9,005 nt of DNA from Trueperella sp. Its GTDB lineage: Bacteria > Actinomycetota > Actinomycetes > Actinomycetales > Actinomycetaceae. Positions 5,032-9,005 of the stretch are shown piece by piece; the first letter of the stretch is position 1, and each line of letters begins with the position of its first letter. The notes under the pieces are model-generated. The model worked only from the letters and a program-made list of their open reading frames with translations, was not told the DNA's origin and did no database searches. Where the stretch lies: assembly GCA_012727825.1 (NCBI GenBank), contig JAAYGH010000262.1:1-9005 (forward strand). Reading direction: 5' to 3'. The translations under genes and the position numbers were made by a program.

Positions 5032-6273
5032 TTGTACATTTCTAATCTGGCGTTAAACGATTTTCGATCGTACCGCGAGGTTGTGCTCGAACTTGATCCT
5101 GGTGTTGTCACCTTCGTCGGGGAAAATGGCCAGGGCAAGACGAACCTCGTCGAGGCGATCGGATATCTTGCCACGTTCACATCCCATCGCGTCGCCGCCG
5201 ATACCGCGCTTGTCCGCCAAGGAGCAAGCGCGGGTGTGGTGAGGGCGAAGGTTCGGCGCGGCGAGTCTGACACGATGGTGGAGGTTGAAATCCTCACCGG
5301 CAAGGCTAACCGGGCCCGAATTAATCGGGGAAACGCCCGCCCTGTCGACCTTTTGGGAATCGTACGTGCAGTGGTGTTCGCGCCTGAGGATCTTGAGCTT
5401 GTCAGGGATGATCCCTCGACCCGGCGTCGTTTTCTCGACAACCTGATGATCCAGTTCCGCCCGCGGCTTGCGGCCGTCAAGAGCGAGTACGAGAAAGTCT
5501 TGCGGCAGCGTGGCGCATTGCTGAAGACGATGCAGAAAGCACGACGACGGGGTGGATTCTATGACGAGGCGTCCCTTGATATTTGGGACGCCCAGCTAGC
5601 TCGGTACGGAGCGCAGATTATCGCGGCGCGAGCGGAGATTATTTCGGGACTTCGGCCGTTCGTGGAGGAGTATTACACCGACGTGTCGGGCGGTCGCGGA
5701 ATTGCGCGCATCGATTATGCGGCAAATCTGGATGAGCGTCGTGGCTGGATCTTGCCTGGGCCCGAGGAACTTCATGGTGACGACGGCGAGACGTCTCGAA
5801 CGGCGGTTGACGCGCATGAAACTGAGCTCCAGGACGTGGCGACCACCGAGCAAGCGATGCTCGAGACGCTACGGGAGTGGCATGGCGAGGAAATCGACCG
5901 CGGGGTAAACCTCGTTGGCCCACATCGCGATGAGCTAGAACTCAGCCTTGGTACCTTGCCCGCGAAGGGATTCGCTTCGCACGGTGAATCATGGTCGTTT
6001 GCATTGGCGTTGCGGTTGGGATCGTGGAAGCTTCTGCGTTCGCACGTGTCGGGGGATTGGGACGAACACGAAGAGCCGATCCTCATCCTCGACGACGTGT
6101 TTGCGGAACTCGACTCACGGCGTCGACTCCGACTTGCCGAGATCATTAAGGAAGCCGAGCAGGTATTTGTGACGGCAGCAGTCGGCGACGATCTGCCCGA
6201 CCTCGAGGGAACGCGGTTTCGCGTACACGACGGGCTTGTGACCCGCGACGACGACGGCGGAGGCGAGCAATGA
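5032..6273 (+). CDS. recF: DNA replication and repair protein RecF
   Basis: An SMC/ABC-type ATPase (413 aa) that acts with RecO and RecR to load RecA at gapped DNA and restart stalled forks. The N-terminus MYISNLALNDFRSY is typical and supports the TTG start, although no clear Shine-Dalgarno sequence precedes it; the dnaN stop is 15 nt upstream, so coupling is likely. The Walker A motif is GENGQGKT (30-37). The conserved block VVFAPEDLELVRDDP is followed by RRRFLDNL. The ABC signature SHGESWSFALAL begins at residue 316, and Walker B is LILDD (Asp354/Asp355) followed by VFAELD. All ATPase motifs are intact. It is somewhat longer than many RecF proteins (often about 360-390 aa), with extra charged residues around 240-265 and at the C-terminus (TRDDDGGGEQ). 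It overlaps dciA by ATGA. Confidence 0.96.
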   Translation: MYISNLALNDFRSYREVVLELDPGVVTFVGENGQGKTNLVEAIGYLATFTSHRVAADTALVRQGASAGVVRAKVRRGESDTMVEVEILTGKANRARINRGNARPVDLLGIVRAVVFAPEDLELVRDDPSTRRRFLDNLMIQFRPRLAAVKSEYEKVLRQRGALLKTMQKARRRGGFYDEASLDIWDAQLARYGAQIIAARAEIISGLRPFVEEYYTDVSGGRGIARIDYAANLDERRGWILPGPEELHGDDGETSRTAVDAHETELQDVATTEQAMLETLREWHGEEIDRGVNLVGPHRDELELSLGTLPAKGFASHGESWSFALALRLGSWKLLRSHVSGDWDEHEEPILILDDVFAELDSRRRLRLAEIIKEAEQVFVTAAVGDDLPDLEGTRFRVHDGLVTRDDDGGGEQ

Positions 6274-6866
6274 AGCCCTCGGTTCCACGCCAGAAGATCG
6301 CGCAGGCAAAGGATGCGGCCACGGACAAGTACGGCGACAGGCTTCCACTCGAATCACTTGAGCGTGCGCGCCGCATGGCAGAGCAACAGGGGTGGATTCG
6401 CCGCCGTATTGACACCCACAATCCACTGCGAGATCAGGATCAACTGGGGGAGGAGGTCTTCGTTCCGAGCCCCGGGCAGGACGCGGGATCGGGTGCGCGA
6501 CCTTCGAAACGCGACCCGAAGCCACTGAGTTTCGTCTACTCCGGGCTGGTTGAGAGAATGGGATGGAGTGTCAACCTCGACGTCGGCGCGATTTCTGCCA
6601 GGTGGGCAGAGATTGTGGGCCCGGCGTTTGCTGAAAACTGTGTCGTCGAAGATTTTTCTGACGACGGGGTGCTGACCTTGCGATCCAAATCCACCTCATG
6701 GCAGGCCCAAGTTCGCGCACTATTGGCGTTCCTTGACAAGAAGCTTGCCGACGAGCTGGGCGAGGGTGTGGTGAAGGATATCGTGGTCAATGGGCCGAAT
6801 GCGCCGTCGTGGAAGCACGGTCCGTATTCTGTGCCCGGCCGCGGGCCACGCGATACTTACGGATAA
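6270..6866 (+). CDS. dciA: DUF721 protein, DciA-family helicase loader/operator
   Basis: A 198-aa DUF721 protein. The family includes DciA, which interacts with the replicative helicase DnaB in the many bacteria that lack DnaC or DnaI. The N-terminal 90 residues are charged and low in hydrophobics, probably flexible, with an Arg-rich helix (SLERARRMAEQQGWIRRRID). The DUF721 core runs from about 92 to 175: LVERMGWSVNLDVGAISARW, then EIVGPAFAENC, then VLTLRSKSTSWQAQVRALLA and ELGEGVVKDIVVNGP. The tail APSWKHGPYSVPGRGPRDTYG is the conserved actinobacterial C-terminus. The ATG overlaps the recF stop by 4 nt, with GGAGG 6 nt upstream, so it is translationally coupled to recF. Its position between recF and gyrB supports a replication role; the helicase-loading function here is by family analogy. 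Confidence 0.88.
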   Translation: MKPSVPRQKIAQAKDAATDKYGDRLPLESLERARRMAEQQGWIRRRIDTHNPLRDQDQLGEEVFVPSPGQDAGSGARPSKRDPKPLSFVYSGLVERMGWSVNLDVGAISARWAEIVGPAFAENCVVEDFSDDGVLTLRSKSTSWQAQVRALLAFLDKKLADELGEGVVKDIVVNGPNAPSWKHGPYSVPGRGPRDTYG

Positions 6867-6944
6867 TGACGCCATCACAAGGTGGATGGGAATGTGGCGC
6901 CCGTTATCGACGTCGCTAGATCTCGACGGCCCGGAGCCGAAGTT

Positions 6945-6953
6945 TTATCCACA
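6945..6953 (+). promoter_or_regulatory. Perfect DnaA box upstream of gyrB
   Basis: An exact TTATCCACA in the 275-nt dciA-gyrB gap, about 3.4 kb from the perfect oriC pair. It lies about 65 nt upstream of the candidate gyrB -10. It could let DnaA influence gyrB transcription or titrate DnaA; both are inferences from one site. Confidence 0.6.
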
Positions 6954-6994
6954 GATCACCAAACGTTAATTCAACCGAAAAGTGGTCCTGTGAC

Positions 6995-7023
6995 TCGATA
7001 TATAGCCGTGTAAGCGCTATAAT
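6995..7023 (+). promoter_or_regulatory. Candidate gyrB promoter
   Basis: TCGATA (6995-7000, four of six) and a perfect TATAAT (7018-7023) are 17 nt apart. Transcription would start near 7030, leaving a leader of about 110 nt before the gyrB GTG. The upstream part of the gap (6867-6990) holds no gene; only short dyads were seen, such as CGTCG/CGACG at 6911-6928. Confidence 0.55.
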
Positions 7024-7127
7024 TACTTGTCAGGCCGAAATGGTAGGGACCCACCAAAACGAGGTCCAACGCCTGTAGAGCGCGTTTACGGCCGCTCAAG
7101 GAGACGCACACCACATGTGCGATCGTT

Positions 7128-7144
7128 AGGAGATGCCAAGCGTG
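7128..7144 (+). promoter_or_regulatory. gyrB ribosome-binding site and GTG start
   Basis: AGGAGA (7128-7133) is 8 nt before GTG at 7142. An in-frame ATG at 7133 would overlap this ribosome-binding site and has no other site of its own, so the GTG is preferred. A TAG at 7127-7129 closes the frame upstream. Confidence 0.7.
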
Positions 7145-9005
7145 GCAGAAAACAAGTCGAACGGAACATCGAACGGCAGGATAGGCGAGGTTTCGTCTGA
7201 GCAATCGTACGATGCCTCCAATATTACCGTTCTCGAAGGACTCGAGGCCGTGCGCAAGCGCCCAGGTATGTACATCGGTTCCACCGGTGAACGCGGCTTG
7301 CACCACTTGGTCTATGAGGTCGTCGACAACTCGGTGGATGAGGCGCTGGCTGGGTACGCGAGTCATATAACCGTCACGCTTCTGGAAAACGGCGGCCTGC
7401 GCGTTGTGGATGACGGGCGAGGAATCCCGGTTGATATTCATCCCGGGGAGGGCCTGCCAGCAGTCCAGGTGGTCATGACGGTCCTGCACGCCGGCGGTAA
7501 ATTCGACAGTGGATCGTACGCGGTATCCGGCGGATTGCACGGCGTTGGAGTGTCTGTTGTTAATGCCCTATCCACCCGCATGGACACGGTCGTCAAGCGC
7601 GATGGCTACGTCTGGCGAATTTCCTACGAGAGTGGCATACCCGTTGCCCCTCTCGAGAGGGGCGAGAAGACGGACGAAACTGGAACTACTCAGACCTTCT
7701 GGCCAAACGCTGACATCTTTGACTCCGTCGAATTCGACTTCGAAACCCTTCGCCACCGCCTCCAGCAGATGGCCTTCCTCAATAAAGGTTTGCGCATCAC
7801 GCTCACCGACGAGCGCGAGCAAGCTGTTATTGAGGGCGAGGAAGTTGTGGGATCCACGGAGTCCATCACCGACGTGGAGGAACCAAAGCTCGAGGTGTCC
7901 TACAAGTACGACGGCGGTCTGCGTGATTACGTCGACCATCTCGTCAAGACCAAGAAGGTCGAGCCCGTCCATGACGAGCCGATCTATTTTGAGACTGAAG
8001 ACGAAGAGAACAAGATTTCGCTCGAAGTGGCGATGCAGTGGACGAGTGCGTATTCGGAAACATTGCACACGTTTGCGAACACGATCAACACCACCGAGGG
8101 TGGTATGCACGAAGAGGGCTTCAGAACAGCGTTGACCTCGGTGATCAACAAGTATGCACGCGAGAAAAACTTGTTGAAAGAAAAGGAGCCAAACCTTTCT
8201 GGCGACGACGTCCGTGAAGGTCTCGCCGTCGTTTTGTCCGTCAAGCTTGGCGAACCGCAATTTGAGGGTCAGACGAAGACGAAGCTCGGCAACGCCGAGG
8301 CACGAACCTACGTTCAGCAACAGACGTACGCGCGGATCAATGACTGGTTCGACATGAATCCAAACGAAGCTCGCGAGGTTATTCGCAAGGCTACCCAGGC
8401 GTTTCAGGCTCGGATGGCTGCGCGTAAGGCTCGCGAAGCCACTCGTCGCAAGTCAGTGCTCGAATCGGCCGCAATGCCGAACAAGCTCAAGGACTGCTCG
8501 TCGCGCAAACCCGAAGAGTGCGAGATCTACATTGTTGAGGGTGACTCGGCCGGTGGCTCGGCCGTGAATGGGCGAAATCCTCATAATCAGGCGATTATGC
8601 CGATCCGAGGAAAGATCCTCAATGTCGAAAAGGCTCGCCTCGACCGCGCACTGAGCTCAGACACCATCCAAAATCTTATTACCGCATTTGGTACAGGTGT
8701 TGGAGAAGAGTTTGATATCAGCAAGTTGCGCTATCACAAGATTGTTTTCATGGCCGATGCCGATGTGGACGGTCAGCACATTGCCACTCTGTTGCTCACG
8801 TTCGTGTACCGCTACATGAAGCCACTCATTGAGGGCGGATACGTTTATCTGGCGATGCCTCCGCTGTTCCGCATCAAGTGGACGAACGCCCAACACGAGT
8901 ATGTGTTTTCAGACGCGGAGCGTGATGAGGCACTCGAGGCAGGATTTGCGGAGGGCAAGAAGCTCCCGAAGGCCGAGGGACAAGGCATCCAGCGCTATAA
9001 AGGTC
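7142..9005 (+). CDS. gyrB: DNA gyrase subunit B, 3' end cut by window edge
   Basis: The ATPase subunit of DNA gyrase, which with GyrA introduces negative supercoils ahead of the fork. 621 codons are present. The GHKL ATPase domain shows [21 protein letters not shown] (Asn63 is the expected Mg-binding residue), DDGRGIP and [15 protein letters not shown]. The transducer has the QTK motif in [11 protein letters not shown]. The TOPRIM domain has EGDSAGGSA (Glu466 is the catalytic acid) and DADVDGQH (Asp539, Asp541, Asp543). The visible sequence stops within IQRYKG, normally the start of the conserved IQRYKGLGEM region, so about 50 residues are missing. In the quinolone-relevant region it reads [16 protein letters not shown], unlike the SGRDSMFQAI of mycobacteria and closer to other Actinomycetaceae/bifidobacterial forms as I remember them. 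It has its own promoter and a leader of about 110 nt. gyrA probably follows outside the window. Confidence 0.97.
   Translation, partial: MAENKSNGTSNGRIGEVSSEQSYDASNITVLEGLEAVRKRPGMYIGSTGERGLHHLVYEVVDNSVDEALAGYASHITVTLLENGGLRVVDDGRGIPVDIHPGEGLPAVQVVMTVLHAGGKFDSGSYAVSGGLHGVGVSVVNALSTRMDTVVKRDGYVWRISYESGIPVAPLERGEKTDETGTTQTFWPNADIFDSVEFDFETLRHRLQQMAFLNKGLRITLTDEREQAVIEGEEVVGSTESITDVEEPKLEVSYKYDGGLRDYVDHLVKTKKVEPVHDEPIYFETEDEENKISLEVAMQWTSAYSETLHTFANTINTTEGGMHEEGFRTALTSVINKYAREKNLLKEKEPNLSGDDVREGLAVVLSVKLGEPQFEGQTKTKLGNAEARTYVQQQTYARINDWFDMNPNEAREVIRKATQAFQARMAARKAREATRRKSVLESAAMPNKLKDCSSRKPEECEIYIVEGDSAGGSAVNGRNPHNQAIMPIRGKILNVEKARLDRALSSDTIQNLITAFGTGVGEEFDISKLRYHKIVFMADADVDGQHIATLLLTFVYRYMKPLIEGGYVYLAMPPLFRIKWTNAQHEYVFSDAERDEALEAGFAEGKKLPKAEGQGIQRYKG

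Noticed and set aside
6927..6946. Possible terminator after dciA: CGGC-5nt-GCCG followed by AAGTTTT
   Set aside because: The stem is only 4 bp and the T-run is short and overlaps the region of the DnaA box, so it is not convincing.
6971..7540. Open frame of 189 codons on the minus strand across the gyrB promoter and 5' end
   Set aside because: It overlaps the gyrB start and ATPase domain and shows no family resemblance or ribosome-binding site.
7568..8320. Open frame of 250 codons on the minus strand
   Set aside because: Antisense to gyrB, whose motifs are continuous through this stretch; no recognisable domain in the antisense translation.
1..9005. A new defence, mobile or metabolic system in the window
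   Set aside because: All genes belong to the conserved origin cluster; no insertion sequence, integrase, CRISPR repeat or out-of-place gene was seen.

Overview
The window is the chromosomal replication-origin neighbourhood of a high-GC Gram-positive bacterium (Actinomycetota). The order yidC-yidD-rnpA-rpmH / dnaA-oriC-dnaN-recF-dciA-gyrB is the conserved actinobacterial origin cluster. The conserved C-terminal tail of the DUF721/DciA protein, the YidD and RecF sequences and the TTG/GTG starts all agree. There is no gnd gene between dnaN and recF, unlike Streptomyces and mycobacteria. That, and the moderate GC content, suggest an Actinomycetaceae-type organism (Arcanobacterium/Trueperella/Actinomyces relatives). 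The genus is an inference from general resemblance, not a database match.

Left arm (1-1525, minus strand): a tightly packed leftward operon, rpmH-rnpA-yidD-yidC. It encodes ribosomal protein L34, the RNase P protein, the membrane-insertion factor YidD and the insertase YidC, which runs off the left edge. Genes abut or overlap: TAA directly followed by ATG between rpmH and rnpA, an 8-nt rnpA/yidD overlap, and a yidD stop that lies within the yidC ribosome-binding region.

Centre (1526-3882): a 383-nt divergent intergenic region separates rpmH from dnaA. It holds back-to-back candidate promoters, two small tandem hairpins in the rpmH leader and a loose cluster of DnaA-box-like 9-mers. Next comes dnaA (527 aa). 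The 390-nt dnaA-dnaN gap is the best oriC candidate: a perfect inverted pair of TTATCCACA boxes, several degenerate boxes, then a tandem box pair next to an AT-rich stretch with a CTACTACTA run that looks like a DnaA-trio unwinding element.

Right arm (3883-9005, plus strand): dnaN (sliding clamp), recF and dciA (helicase-loader family), with recF and dciA overlapping by ATGA. A 275-nt gap carries a perfect DnaA box and a gyrB promoter, followed by gyrB, which is cut by the right edge about 50 residues before its expected end. Transcription diverges from the origin on both sides, so every gene except dnaA, which adjoins the origin, is clearly co-directional with replication.

No mobile element, CRISPR array, tRNA or rRNA was seen, and I found no new multi-gene system. 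The points most worth checking are the trio-like unwinding element, substitutions at normally conserved positions in the DnaA ATPase core, the lone perfect DnaA box upstream of gyrB, and the tandem hairpins in the rpmH leader.
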